The position numbers and the translations under genes were made by a program. The notes below the pieces were generated by a model. That model ran no database searches. It was given only the letters and a program-made list of their open reading frames with translations, and was not told the DNA's origin. This document shows, one piece after another, positions 17,121 to 25,495 of a DNA stretch of 64,000 bases (position 1 is its first letter; every line of letters starts with the position of its first letter). This DNA is from G963665185 sp963665185 (GTDB taxonomy: Bacteria; Desulfobacterota; Desulfovibrionia; Desulfovibrionales; Desulfovibrionaceae): contig CAXXPO010000019.1 of NCBI GenBank assembly GCA_963665185.2, forward strand, positions 1 to 64,000, written 5' to 3'.

Positions 17121-18446
17121 ATGCTCCATTGCGACAGACTCATCCGGGCAGGACACTGCCTCACACAAAATGATCGCCGGGACGTCATAGAAGACGCCGG
17201 ACTCGTTATAAGCGGCCACGACATCATGGACGTTGGTCCCTGGAAAAACATTTCCACCAAATGGATCGGAAGGGAATTCAGGGATCTGGGTCACTGCATT
17301 GTCATGCCCGGCCTCATCAACGCCCATTGCCATGCGTCCATGAGCGTATTCCGGGGGTTGGCAGATGATCTTGAACTCATGGACTGGCTCTCAAACCACA
17401 TCTGGCCAGTGGAGAAAAAATTGACTCCACATGTCGTATATACGGGAGCCAAACTGTCCTGTGCGGAAATGGCCCGCTCAGGCACAACCACCTTCAGTGA
17501 CATGTACCTTTATCAACGCAAGGTTTGTGAAGCCGTCGACATGGTGGGCCTGCGTGGCATGCTCTCCGAGGGAGTCATCCAGTGTCCCACTCTCACGTAT
17601 GATTCCATGGACGAAGGCTGGACTCTCATCCGCCGACTGCACCAGGATTATAGTGCCCACCCCCGCATTCAAACGCCCATCATGGCCCACGCCGTATACA
17701 CGACAGAACCGGACATGTTGGTGGCGAGCTACCGCCTGGCCGAAGAATTCGGTTGTAAATGGATGATTCATGCTGCGGAATCGCAAAGCGAGACAGCCTT
17801 GTGTCTGGATAAATTCGGCAAGCGTCCCATTGAACACCTGGACTCCTTGGGCCTGCTCGGTCCGCAGACAGTTCTATTCCACTGCGTGAACGTTACGGAC
17901 AAGGAAATCGACCGACTTGCCGAAAGCGGTACAAGCGTTGTGCACTGCCCGGAAAGCAACATGAAATTGGGAAATGGCTGCGCGCCGGTGCAAAAACTTC
18001 TGGACGCCGGTGTCTGCGTGGCTCTTGGCACGGACGGGCCTGCCAGCAACAACGATCTTAACATGTTCCGGGAAATGGCCAGTGCGGCGCTGCTGCAGAA
18101 AGGGTTCACGGGCAATCCCAGGGCCTTGCCGGCCCAGGAAGTGCTGGACATGGCAACTCTTTCTGGAGCCAAGGCGTTGGGGCTAAAAAAAATCGGCTGT
18201 ATTGCCCCCGGATACAAGGCGGACATCATCGCCCTGGATGCGGAAGCTCCACATCTCATGCCCATGTATTCGCCAGTCTCGCATATCGTCTACGCCGCCA
18301 GTGGCATGGAGATCTGCTTGTGCATGGTGGACGGCGGCATAATTTACGACCATGGCGCCTTTCTCACCTTTGACAAACACGGGCTGTACCAGGAAATCCG
18401 AGCAGTACGAAACTGGATTCTGGACAACCTGTCCGAAGAACGATAG
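17121..18446 (+). CDS. mtaD: 5-methylthioadenosine/S-adenosylhomocysteine deaminase-type amidohydrolase
   Basis: A 441-residue metal-dependent amidohydrolase. The metal ligands are in NAHCHAS (about residues 70-76), a later HAAESQ, a histidine in LFHCVN, and the Asp in GTDGPASNND. The HCPESNMKLGNG segment is characteristic of the MtaD/SAH deaminase group, which converts methylthioadenosine, S-adenosylhomocysteine or adenosine to the inosine form in methyl-cycle salvage. I chose the ATG at 17121, with AAGGA seven bases upstream. The gene stands alone, divergent from the esterase-trk operon. Related deaminases act on other purine derivatives, so the exact substrate is a family-level inference. 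Confidence 0.85.
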   Translation: MLHCDRLIRAGHCLTQNDRRDVIEDAGLVISGHDIMDVGPWKNISTKWIGREFRDLGHCIVMPGLINAHCHASMSVFRGLADDLELMDWLSNHIWPVEKKLTPHVVYTGAKLSCAEMARSGTTTFSDMYLYQRKVCEAVDMVGLRGMLSEGVIQCPTLTYDSMDEGWTLIRRLHQDYSAHPRIQTPIMAHAVYTTEPDMLVASYRLAEEFGCKWMIHAAESQSETALCLDKFGKRPIEHLDSLGLLGPQTVLFHCVNVTDKEIDRLAESGTSVVHCPESNMKLGNGCAPVQKLLDAGVCVALGTDGPASNNDLNMFREMASAALLQKGFTGNPRALPAQEVLDMATLSGAKALGLKKIGCIAPGYKADIIALDAEAPHLMPMYSPVSHIVYAASGMEICLCMVDGGIIYDHGAFLTFDKHGLYQEIRAVRNWILDNLSEER

Positions 18447-18490
18447 ATGGCTTGACACAAGGCAGGATGAAGCTTTCAGCGCCATGCCTC

Positions 18491-18529
18491 GCGGGTGTGA
18501 ATCCATTTCTCGTCAATTTTATCACCCGC
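18491..18529 (+). terminator. Possible terminator after mtaD
   Basis: GCGGGTG at 18491-18497 pairs with CACCCGC at 18523-18529 across a 25-base loop, followed by TTTGACTT. The loop is long and the T-tract poor, so this is only a candidate. Confidence 0.3.
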
Positions 18530-18535
18530 TTTGAC

Positions 18536-18563
18536 TTGACAGGACCGTTTTATTCCATAATAA
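18536..18563 (+). promoter_or_regulatory. Sigma-70-type promoter for the PxxKW gene
   Basis: TTGACA at 18536-18541 is a perfect -35 box. After 16 bases comes TAATAA (18558-18563) as the -10. The predicted start site lies about 60 bases before the gene. Confidence 0.55.
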
Positions 18564-18628
18564 AACCTCGTTTTCACCTACCGATTGTCATTGAAGCTGC
18601 GCACCGCGCGGCAGGGAGGATTTGAAAT

Positions 18629-18913
18629 ATGGCCAAAAAGAAAGTCGCCGCTCTCGACGGTGCCACCATGACCGCCGAAGGTCTGCTTTACAAAGGCTTC
18701 ATTGTCGAACCCATCGTTGAAAAATGTGACGGTTGTGACCGCGCAGTTGAGTTCGAAAACGCCAAGTATTGCCCCAGTTACGCCCAGCCCAGCAGAAAAT
18801 GGTCGAGTGGGGTTTGTAACTTTGCAACGCACATCCGCGCAGAGGTATCAAAGGACGGCGCCGTCAAGATCAACCCCCTCAAGGCTTCCAAACGCGCCGC
18901 TCGGGGACGCTAG
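18629..18913 (+). CDS. PxxKW-family cysteine-rich protein
   Basis: A 94-residue soluble protein with the family-defining Pro-Ser-Arg-Lys-Trp (PxxKW) motif near residue 54. Four cysteines are arranged as CDGC, then C in KYCPSY and C in GVCNF; this suggests a metal or iron-sulfur site, which I infer rather than know. It belongs to a small family found mainly in sulfate-reducing deltaproteobacteria, and its function is not established. The basic C-terminus (KASKRAARGR) could touch nucleic acid. A strong promoter (18536) and a perfect terminator hairpin (19045) flank it, so it is a separate, probably well expressed transcription unit. A GGAGG ribosome site lies close upstream. Confidence 0.82.
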   Translation: MAKKKVAALDGATMTAEGLLYKGFIVEPIVEKCDGCDRAVEFENAKYCPSYAQPSRKWSSGVCNFATHIRAEVSKDGAVKINPLKASKRAARGR

Positions 18914-19044
18914 CCCCAAAGCAACAAGCCACGCCGTTTTTTCAGCATGGCTTTGGGAATTTTGTCCGTCGGACCACGTTCCCGCTTCGTAACGTCGGCA
19001 ATCTCGGCGTCACAAAGGATTTGCCTGCGTTTTCCCTTTTCCAT

Positions 19045-19078
19045 AACACCGGAACATGTCTCATGTTCCGGTGTTTAT
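19045..19078 (+). terminator. Intrinsic terminator after the PxxKW gene
   Basis: A perfect 14-bp stem (19045-19058 with 19062-19075) with a three-base loop, ending in GTGTTTATTC. It lies 29 bases before the M20 peptidase start, so that gene needs read-through or its own promoter. Confidence 0.75.
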
Positions 19079-19106
19079 TCCGTGGTGCTTTTACAAGGAA
19101 ATTGCC

Positions 19107-20330
19107 ATGCGCGATGCCATTCGTCAGTACATACAGGGACAACGGGAAACCATTGTCGCCCTGCAACGCGAACTGGTCAGCCGCAACGCGGTAGGACCGG
19201 AGAGTTGTGGCCCCGGAGAATCGGAAAAGGCGGAATTCCTCTTTTCCTATCTGGAGAAGCTGAATATCTCCGACATACGACGCATGAACGCACCAGACCC
19301 CCGAGTTCCCTCGGGCGTACGCCCCAATCTGGCAGCCGTTATTCCAGGAAAAAACACGAGCATGACCTTGTGGACCGTCGGCCACATGGATGTTGTCCCT
19401 GTCGGCGACCTGAATCTATGGTCTGGAGATCCTTTCACCCTGCGTGTGGACGGCGACACCCTGATCGGGCGCGGTGTTGAAGACAACCACCAGGGCATCG
19501 TCTCTTCCCTGCTTCTGGCCGGAGCACTGCGTGACCTCGAAATCGTGCCCCCCATAAATTTCGGAATGCTGTTCGTGGCGGATGAAGAGACGGGCAATAC
19601 ATATGGCATAAAACATATTCTGGAGTATCATGCCGACCTCTTCGAGCAGGACGACCTGTTTCTTGTGCCTGATTCCGGCACACCTGAGGGCGATGAAGTG
19701 GAAATTGCGGAAAAAAGCATGCTCTGGGCCCGCATCATAGTAAATGGCCGCCAATGCCATGCCTCCCGTCCAGAACAGGGAAACAACTCCCTGCTGGCCG
19801 CTTCCGATCTGATCCTGGGGCTTCGCTCTCTGTACGAACGATTTGATGCGCGCAATATGTTGTTTACACCGCCGTATTCCACATTCGAGGCAACAAAAAA
19901 GGAAGCCAACGTGGAAAACATCAATACCATTCCAGGGCGCGATGTTTTCTATCTGGACTGCCGCATCCTCCCTCAATATGAAGTGGACGATGTGTTGAGC
20001 GCGATAATGGACTCGGCGCTTGTCGTACGTGACCGATACGGAGTGTCCATTGATGTGGAAACCGTTCAACGGGACCAGGGTGCGCATCCCACTTCCGAAG
20101 ACAGTCCCGTGGTTGCGAGGTTGCAGGCAGCCATTCGTGAACACCTTTGTGTTGAACCCCATCTCGTAGGTATCGGGGGCGGCACCGTAGCCAACCTTTT
20201 ACGGCAGCGAGGCTACCAAGCCGTGGTCTGGTCACGCATTATGCACAATGCCCACCAGCCCGACGAAAAGGGGTCCATAAATTTCACCCTTGGCGACGCG
20301 CAGATTTTTGCATCCATTCTTTTTGCCTGA
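19107..20330 (+). CDS. M20-family metallopeptidase/deacylase (ArgE/DapE type)
   Basis: A 407-residue cytoplasmic di-zinc hydrolase. The first metal histidine and its Asp are in GHMDVVPVGD, the bridging Asp in GRGVEDNHQG, the catalytic Glu pair in DEETGN, and a late His in RIMHNAHQPDE. A dimerisation domain lies between about 185 and 295. Family members remove acyl groups from amino-acid derivatives (N-acetylornithine, succinyl-diaminopimelate) or cleave dipeptides, and motif reading does not separate these. The ATG at 19107 follows AAGGAAATTGCC; the longer frame runs through the upstream terminator. mnmG starts 13 bases after its stop, so they are probably co-transcribed. Confidence 0.82.
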   Translation: MRDAIRQYIQGQRETIVALQRELVSRNAVGPESCGPGESEKAEFLFSYLEKLNISDIRRMNAPDPRVPSGVRPNLAAVIPGKNTSMTLWTVGHMDVVPVGDLNLWSGDPFTLRVDGDTLIGRGVEDNHQGIVSSLLLAGALRDLEIVPPINFGMLFVADEETGNTYGIKHILEYHADLFEQDDLFLVPDSGTPEGDEVEIAEKSMLWARIIVNGRQCHASRPEQGNNSLLAASDLILGLRSLYERFDARNMLFTPPYSTFEATKKEANVENINTIPGRDVFYLDCRILPQYEVDDVLSAIMDSALVVRDRYGVSIDVETVQRDQGAHPTSEDSPVVARLQAAIREHLCVEPHLVGIGGGTVANLLRQRGYQAVVWSRIMHNAHQPDEKGSINFTLGDAQIFASILFA

Positions 20331-20343
20331 GCCGGAGGGGCGC

Positions 20344-22248
20344 ATGAAGCCCACGCCACCCAAAGTATTCGAGGCCATCATCGTGGGAGCCGGCCATGCC
20401 GGCTGTGAAGCGGCTATGGCCTGTGCCCGCCTGGGATTGTCCAGCCTTTTGCTGACCATCAACGTGGACCATATAGGACATTTGTCCTGTAATCCCGCCA
20501 TCGGCGGACTGGCCAAAGGGCATATGGTCCGCGAAATCGACGCCATGGGCGGTTACATGGGGTTGTGGGCCGATGAGGCTGGCATCCAATTCCGCACCCT
20601 GAACACCCGCAAGGGGCCGGCTGTGCAGGCCACTCGTGCCCAGATGGACCGCATCCGCTACATGGCGGCTGTAAAACGGGATGTCTTTGCTCAGGAAAAT
20701 CTCTGGGTCCGCCAGGACATGGCTCAATCCATACTGGTGGATAACGGACGTGCCGTAGGCGTTACAACGCAATTGGGAGAAAATTTTCGGGCGCGTGCCG
20801 TCCTGCTGACCACCGGAACCTTCATGCGCGGTCTGCTTCACATCGGACTGAACAATTTTCCAGGTGGCAGGATGGGCGATCCCGCATCCATGGGATTGTC
20901 CGCTAGTCTTGAAAACATCGGCCTGGAACTGGGACGGCTCAAAACCGGAACAACCCCGCGCCTGTTGGCTGCCAGCATTGATTTTTCCGCACTGGAGGAA
21001 CAACCGGGCGATACTCCTCCCCCGCAGTTCAGTTTCCGCAGCAAAGCCAATACCCTGCCCCAATTGCCCTGCCACCTGACCTGGACAAATGAACAGACAC
21101 ATGCGGTGATACGCGAGGGATTTGAACGTTCCCCCATGTTCACGGGCGTCATCAAGGGAACAGGGGCGCGCTATTGCCCGTCCATTGAAGATAAGGTGGC
21201 CCGTTTTCCGGAAAAGGATCGGCACCAGATATTCCTGGAACCAGAAGGATTGGACAGCCCGGAAATCTATCCAAACGGCATTCCCACAAGCCTGCCCCTG
21301 GACATTCAAAAGCGCCTCCTGGCAACGGTTCCTGGTCTGGAAAACGCCCAGATCGTCCGGCCGGGATACGCCATTGAATACGATTTCATACCCCCGACAC
21401 AACTGCTCCCAACCCTGGAAACAAAACGACTTCCCGGCTTGTACTGTGCCGGACAGATCAACGGCACGTCCGGATACGAAGAGGCCGCGGCCCAAGGATT
21501 GTGGGCGGCCTGCAATATGGCCTGTGCCCTTCGTGGCGACAAACCATTTCTGCTTTCCCGCGACCAAGCCTACATGGCAGTCCTGGTGGATGACCTGGTG
21601 ACGAAGGGAACCCTTGAACCATACCGCATGTTCACCTCCCGTGCCGAACACCGCCTGCTGTTGCGCGAAGGCAATGCCGACATGCGACTGACGCCTCGGG
21701 CTCGTGAGCTTGGGCTTGTCGGCGACGAACAATGGAGCCATTTTTCCGACAAACGCGCCCGGTTGGACGCTCTCCTTGAACTTCTTGAGCAGACCATGGT
21801 CCGTCCCGACATTGACACCTGCGAAAAGCTGACAACCATGGGAGCGACCCCGCCAGCCAAATCCGTGTCGCTGTCCGCGATTCTACGCCAGCCCGCACTG
21901 GATATCGACGCATTGGCCGTGCTCCAGCCCGCGATCAAAGCCTTCAGCGAACCGATTCGGCGCGAAGCCGAAACAGAGGCAAAATACGCAGGATACCTCA
22001 AACGGCAACAGGAATTGGTTCTACGCTCCAAAACGCTGGAATCCACCTGTTTGCCAACCGACTTGGAGTATTCCAAAGTTGCAGGTCTTTCCCGCGAAGT
22101 CGTGGAAAAACTGAACACCATCCGCCCGCTGACACTGGGGCAAGCTGGACGCATCTCAGGCATCACCCCCGCCGCACTAACCTGCCTTGAGATTCATTTG
22201 AAAAAAATAAGTTCCTCCAGCCAAAATCGACAGGAACTTTTTTCATAA
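20344..22248 (+). CDS. mnmG: tRNA uridine 5-carboxymethylaminomethyl modification enzyme MnmG (GidA)
   Basis: A 634-residue FAD-dependent protein that, with MnmE, modifies the wobble uridine of several tRNAs. The FAD-binding GAGHAGCEAA motif is near residue 15, and the family signatures SCNPAIGGLAKGH and the RARMD-like DGAGIQFRTLN region follow. The later GTSGYEEAAAQG and PYRMFTSRAEHRLLLR blocks are also diagnostic. The length fits the long (GidA) rather than the short (TrmFO) branch. The ATG at 20344 follows GGAGGGG. It is transcribed with the M20 gene and ends 72 bases before the MCE permease gene. Confidence 0.95.
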   Translation: MKPTPPKVFEAIIVGAGHAGCEAAMACARLGLSSLLLTINVDHIGHLSCNPAIGGLAKGHMVREIDAMGGYMGLWADEAGIQFRTLNTRKGPAVQATRAQMDRIRYMAAVKRDVFAQENLWVRQDMAQSILVDNGRAVGVTTQLGENFRARAVLLTTGTFMRGLLHIGLNNFPGGRMGDPASMGLSASLENIGLELGRLKTGTTPRLLAASIDFSALEEQPGDTPPPQFSFRSKANTLPQLPCHLTWTNEQTHAVIREGFERSPMFTGVIKGTGARYCPSIEDKVARFPEKDRHQIFLEPEGLDSPEIYPNGIPTSLPLDIQKRLLATVPGLENAQIVRPGYAIEYDFIPPTQLLPTLETKRLPGLYCAGQINGTSGYEEAAAQGLWAACNMACALRGDKPFLLSRDQAYMAVLVDDLVTKGTLEPYRMFTSRAEHRLLLREGNADMRLTPRARELGLVGDEQWSHFSDKRARLDALLELLEQTMVRPDIDTCEKLTTMGATPPAKSVSLSAILRQPALDIDALAVLQPAIKAFSEPIRREAETEAKYAGYLKRQQELVLRSKTLESTCLPTDLEYSKVAGLSREVVEKLNTIRPLTLGQAGRISGITPAALTCLEIHLKKISSSSQNRQELFS

Positions 22249-22320
22249 AAACCGCATTCACCCCGGCCAAACTCGGGCTTCCCCCTTTCTGTTCCGGTAA
22301 AAAACCGTTACAGGAATAAC

Positions 22321-23169
22321 ATGGACTCCGCTTCACAACCCAATACGGTCGCCCCGGCCCCCAAAAATCATGTTCCGTTCCTCCTCGGCCCGGTCCAGGG
22401 GTTGGGAGCCTTTGCCTTGCAGCGGTTCGATACTTTTTTAGCCATGGCGATCATATTCATCGTCAGTCTGCGACAGCTGCTGAACCTTTCCATTTTCAAT
22501 CCAGCCGTGCGGGGAGTCTTCCTGCGTCAGTTCACGATGACCGCCTTACATGCCTTACCCGCCATTATACTGGTGGGACTCATTGTGGGCATTATCACGG
22601 TCCATGCCATTCTCAGCCTCATCCTGGATTTCATAGGAGCATATGACACCTTGGGCATGTGGCTCTCCCGCATCATGCTGGAAGAGGTCGCTCCCATGTT
22701 TACCGTGCTCATCATCCTCCTGCGCAGCGGCACGGCCACCATCACCGACATCGGTTTGATGAAGATATACAATGAACTTGAAACATTGCGGATATTCGGC
22801 ATTCGTCTGGACAGGTATATCTACCTGCCCCGTCTTGTTGCCTTTGGTCTTGCCGGCCCCTGTCTGACGTTCATTTTCAGCATGGTCGCCCTGGTGGGTG
22901 GATTTCTTTTGGTGGGATATTTTCACAATATCACTTTCGATCGCTATGTGGACCTGCTCAATGCCGGTATTGTTCCCCGCCACATCGTTGTTTCCTTTCT
23001 CAAACCTTTGCTCATGTCCGTGTCCGTGGCCATGGTTTCCATCCAACGGGGAATTTCCGTTAACAGGACCATCTCCGCCATCCCCAAAGCCCTTTCCGGT
23101 GGCATGATGCTGTCCGTGGGGATCATTATCCTCATAGAAATCTGCTTCGGCATGTTCCTGTCCATATGA
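22321..23169 (+). CDS. MlaE-like ABC transporter permease of an MCE system
   Basis: A 282-residue integral inner-membrane protein of the MlaE/YrbE family. It has five or so hydrophobic helices and the conserved central block, here IGLMKIYNELETLRIFGI, which corresponds to the GTM-x-E-x-DALR region of E. coli MlaE. In known systems, MlaE dimers bind an MCE-domain ring and an ATPase to move lipids between the membranes. The block is divergent: E. coli AGRVG is LRSGT here, and AELGTM is TDIGLM. The ATG follows CAGGAATAAC. Its stop overlaps the start of the next gene by four bases (ATGA), so a fixed stoichiometry with that protein is likely. Confidence 0.85.
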   Translation: MDSASQPNTVAPAPKNHVPFLLGPVQGLGAFALQRFDTFLAMAIIFIVSLRQLLNLSIFNPAVRGVFLRQFTMTALHALPAIILVGLIVGIITVHAILSLILDFIGAYDTLGMWLSRIMLEEVAPMFTVLIILLRSGTATITDIGLMKIYNELETLRIFGIRLDRYIYLPRLVAFGLAGPCLTFIFSMVALVGGFLLVGYFHNITFDRYVDLLNAGIVPRHIVVSFLKPLLMSVSVAMVSIQRGISVNRTISAIPKALSGGMMLSVGIIILIEICFGMFLSI

Positions 23170-23672
23170 GCATGAATCTTCCATACTGGCTCAATCTGCG
23201 AAACAACCTGCTTCTGCTGGCGCATGACCGTTCGGAGATGTCCGCCTTTCTCCAGCTTGTCGCCCAGTTCCACCACCAGATAGGCATGGCCAGCGATTCC
23301 TTTCCCCTTCTGGCCAGTTTGTCCGTGCAGGAAAATGTCACCCTGATGAGCATGTACCACCAAAAATTATCCGCCAACAAGGCCTTCAAAGTTATGGAGG
23401 ACGACATCAACGCCCTGGACATGCAGGACAAGCTCCATCTGCGCAAGGAGCACCTGCGCCGCGAGGACATTCTTAAGACATATGTTTTGCGATGTGTGGC
23501 CAAAAACAATATCATAATCCTGTTGGATACGCCACGCCTGACGGACCTGACCCTGGTATCGCAAAGCCTTGAGTCCATCCGGAAAAAAATCAGGTTATGG
23601 GTTCTATGCCTTAAGGACGATGCCGCAACGTACGGGAATCTTGATCTTCGAACCATCATCATTGGCGGCTGA
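23166..23672 (+). CDS. Degenerate ABC-ATPase-like protein in the MCE operon
   Basis: A 168-residue cytoplasmic protein. By position it stands where the MlaF ATPase gene is expected, and its sequence can be laid collinearly on MlaF. LLLLAHDRSEMSAFLQL (15-31) falls on the Walker A strand and loop, LLASLSVQENVTL (48-60) on the region after the Q-loop, HLRRED (96-101) on the signature LSGG, and IIILLDTP (116-123) on Walker B. Every catalytic element is gone: no GxxGxGKT, no LSGG, Thr122 where the Glu should be, and no switch histidine. At 168 residues it is also much shorter than MlaF (about 270). I infer a pseudo-ATPase; the alignment is by eye. Its start overlaps the permease stop. Confidence 0.65.
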   Translation: MSMNLPYWLNLRNNLLLLAHDRSEMSAFLQLVAQFHHQIGMASDSFPLLASLSVQENVTLMSMYHQKLSANKAFKVMEDDINALDMQDKLHLRKEHLRREDILKTYVLRCVAKNNIIILLDTPRLTDLTLVSQSLESIRKKIRLWVLCLKDDAATYGNLDLRTIIIGG

Positions 23673-23677
23673 CACAC

Positions 23678-24658
23678 ATGCTTTCAGAAACAACAAAACT
23701 CGAAATCAAGGTGGGGAGTTTTCTCATCGGGGTCCTGCTGCTGGCAGTGTCACTGCTCGTGTATATCGGCATACAAAAAAACCTTTTTGCCGAACGCGCC
23801 GCATACTACGTCGTCAGCAAAACCGGAGAAGGGATCGAGCCCGGCATCGGCGTCAAACTCAAGGGATTCAAAATAGGGCATGTCCGCACCGTGGTTCTTG
23901 AAGATATAGACACGGTTCGCTCTGAAATCGAAATTCTCAAGCAATACATGAAGTGGTTCAAACGCAACTGCAAAATTTCCTTGGAGCGCCCAATCATCGG
24001 TGGTGCGTTCTTCAAACTGACTCCAGGTCCTCAAGATTCTCCGGTGCTGTCTCCCGGTTCCGTCATCGCGCTTGAGGACTCCGCCAACATTCAGGAAGAA
24101 TTGCAGAAGCAGGCCAAGTCGATGTTGACCGAGGTCCAACAGGTGGTGACCAACGCTCGCATCATTTCCGCCCGCATCGCCGACGAAAACGGTCCGGTGC
24201 AAAGCATACTCAGAAATGTGGAAGACATCAGCACCCGGCTCGCTTCCAGAGAAGGCGTGTTGACCTACCTCACGACTCCCGAACCCGCACAACGTATCGA
24301 CAGCATCCTGGCCAACACGGAAAAAACCACTGCCGGCCTCAGTACCATGATTCACAATGTCGACACCCGCATTGTCGGGCTGGAACCGATACAGCAGGAA
24401 ATTCACAAACTCTTGGTCGATGTGCGCACCCTTGTCCGCGAATACCACGGACTCAGAGAATCTTTTGATCCCATTATCGCCAATGTGGACACCATCACCA
24501 GTGAAGTTCGCGATGCCTCCCAAAACCTGACCGGGCTGCGTTCCCAAGGAGAATATTCCCTGCGGCTGGGTACGGAACTCATGCAGCGCCTCAAGGAAAC
24601 CTGGCCATTCGCCCGAGGCGCGGACATGCAGGCGCCTCCCATGCACCCGCTGCCCTAA
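23678..24658 (+). CDS. MlaD-like MCE-domain substrate-binding protein
   Basis: A 326-residue protein with one N-terminal transmembrane helix (about residues 13-30) and a periplasmic MCE domain (about 38-125). The family motif appears as PGIGVKLKGFKIGHV. A long helical tail (about 135-320) follows, with coiled-coil character, as in MCE proteins that form hexameric rings or bridges for lipid. Together with the MlaE-like permease this makes a phospholipid or hydrophobic-compound transport system. The ATG at 23678 lies five bases after the pseudo-ATPase gene. The lipoprotein gene begins 12 bases after its stop. Confidence 0.88.
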   Translation: MLSETTKLEIKVGSFLIGVLLLAVSLLVYIGIQKNLFAERAAYYVVSKTGEGIEPGIGVKLKGFKIGHVRTVVLEDIDTVRSEIEILKQYMKWFKRNCKISLERPIIGGAFFKLTPGPQDSPVLSPGSVIALEDSANIQEELQKQAKSMLTEVQQVVTNARIISARIADENGPVQSILRNVEDISTRLASREGVLTYLTTPEPAQRIDSILANTEKTTAGLSTMIHNVDTRIVGLEPIQQEIHKLLVDVRTLVREYHGLRESFDPIIANVDTITSEVRDASQNLTGLRSQGEYSLRLGTELMQRLKETWPFARGADMQAPPMHPLP

Positions 24659-24670
24659 TAAGGAAGACAC

Positions 24671-25393
24671 ATGCTTCGAACGTTGCCTTTCAAATCCTTT
24701 ATGATATCCCTGCTGATAGGGCTGACCATGGGGATGCCCTTCCTGAGCGGCTGCACCGGTAAGGGAAAAGACACTGTCTACCCTCCCCCTGAAAATCTGG
24801 CACTGGCCCCTGTTCAACGTCAGGAATTCGTGGATGCCTTTTTGCAAGGACGTTGGTGTCAAGCGGAATCGCTCATGAAGCAAAGCCTGGAAAACTACCT
24901 GCGCCAGGATGACTTTTGTCGGGCCGCTTACAACTTCTATCTGATGTACAAAATAAAAAGCTACATCGCCATCGACGCTCCCCATGAACTCCAGGAAGCT
25001 GAACGGCTTGCATCACTGTCCGGAAACTGCATATCCGTCCCCTCTTCCGAAAATCCCAATCCGGCCACCCCAAAAGATACTCAATACTCCAAGCTTTTGA
25101 ACTTGGACCGGCTTCAGGAATTGCGCGCACTGCTGCAAAAAGACAAGGATCCACTCTACGCCTCGGTTTATTCCAGAAAAATAGCACTCAGGGCGCAAGC
25201 TCTGAAACAAACCGACATGGCGACACAAGCCCTGGAATTTGCCCGACAAATTGATTCACGACAAGGCTGGGTAGTCTTTCTTATTGAAGATTGGAAAATG
25301 CAAGCCGGATTGTCCACCAATCCCGGCACACGAGCAAAGATAAAAAACCGCATTGAAATTCTAGAAAAACTCATCCATCCTTGCGCCCATTGA
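24671..25393 (+). CDS. Putative lipoprotein of the MCE operon
   Basis: A 240-residue protein with a lipoprotein signal peptide: hydrophobic core at about 10-27 and lipobox LSGC with the lipidated Cys near residue 28. The mature part is helical, with several cysteines (in RWCQAE, DDFCRA, SGNCI and HPCAH). It may carry helical repeats, but I recognise no family. Other MCE systems have outer-membrane lipoproteins (MlaA, or the PqiC and LetC types), and this protein resembles none of them by eye. Its place as the last gene of the operon suggests an envelope partner. The ATG follows AAGGAAGACAC. Confidence 0.6.
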   Translation: MLRTLPFKSFMISLLIGLTMGMPFLSGCTGKGKDTVYPPPENLALAPVQRQEFVDAFLQGRWCQAESLMKQSLENYLRQDDFCRAAYNFYLMYKIKSYIAIDAPHELQEAERLASLSGNCISVPSSENPNPATPKDTQYSKLLNLDRLQELRALLQKDKDPLYASVYSRKIALRAQALKQTDMATQALEFARQIDSRQGWVVFLIEDWKMQAGLSTNPGTRAKIKNRIEILEKLIHPCAH

Positions 25394-25495
25394 TAACTGG
25401 GGCTATCTCTTGGCTGGCAGTTGAGCACAGCCTGGGCATGGGAAAAAGCCAACACCTTTTTAAGTAAAAACAATCACATTCCAAAGGGATAAATT

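Noticed and set aside
20284..21741. 485-residue open frame antisense to mnmG
   Set aside because: It is a shadow frame without motifs or ribosome site, opposite a fully conserved gene.
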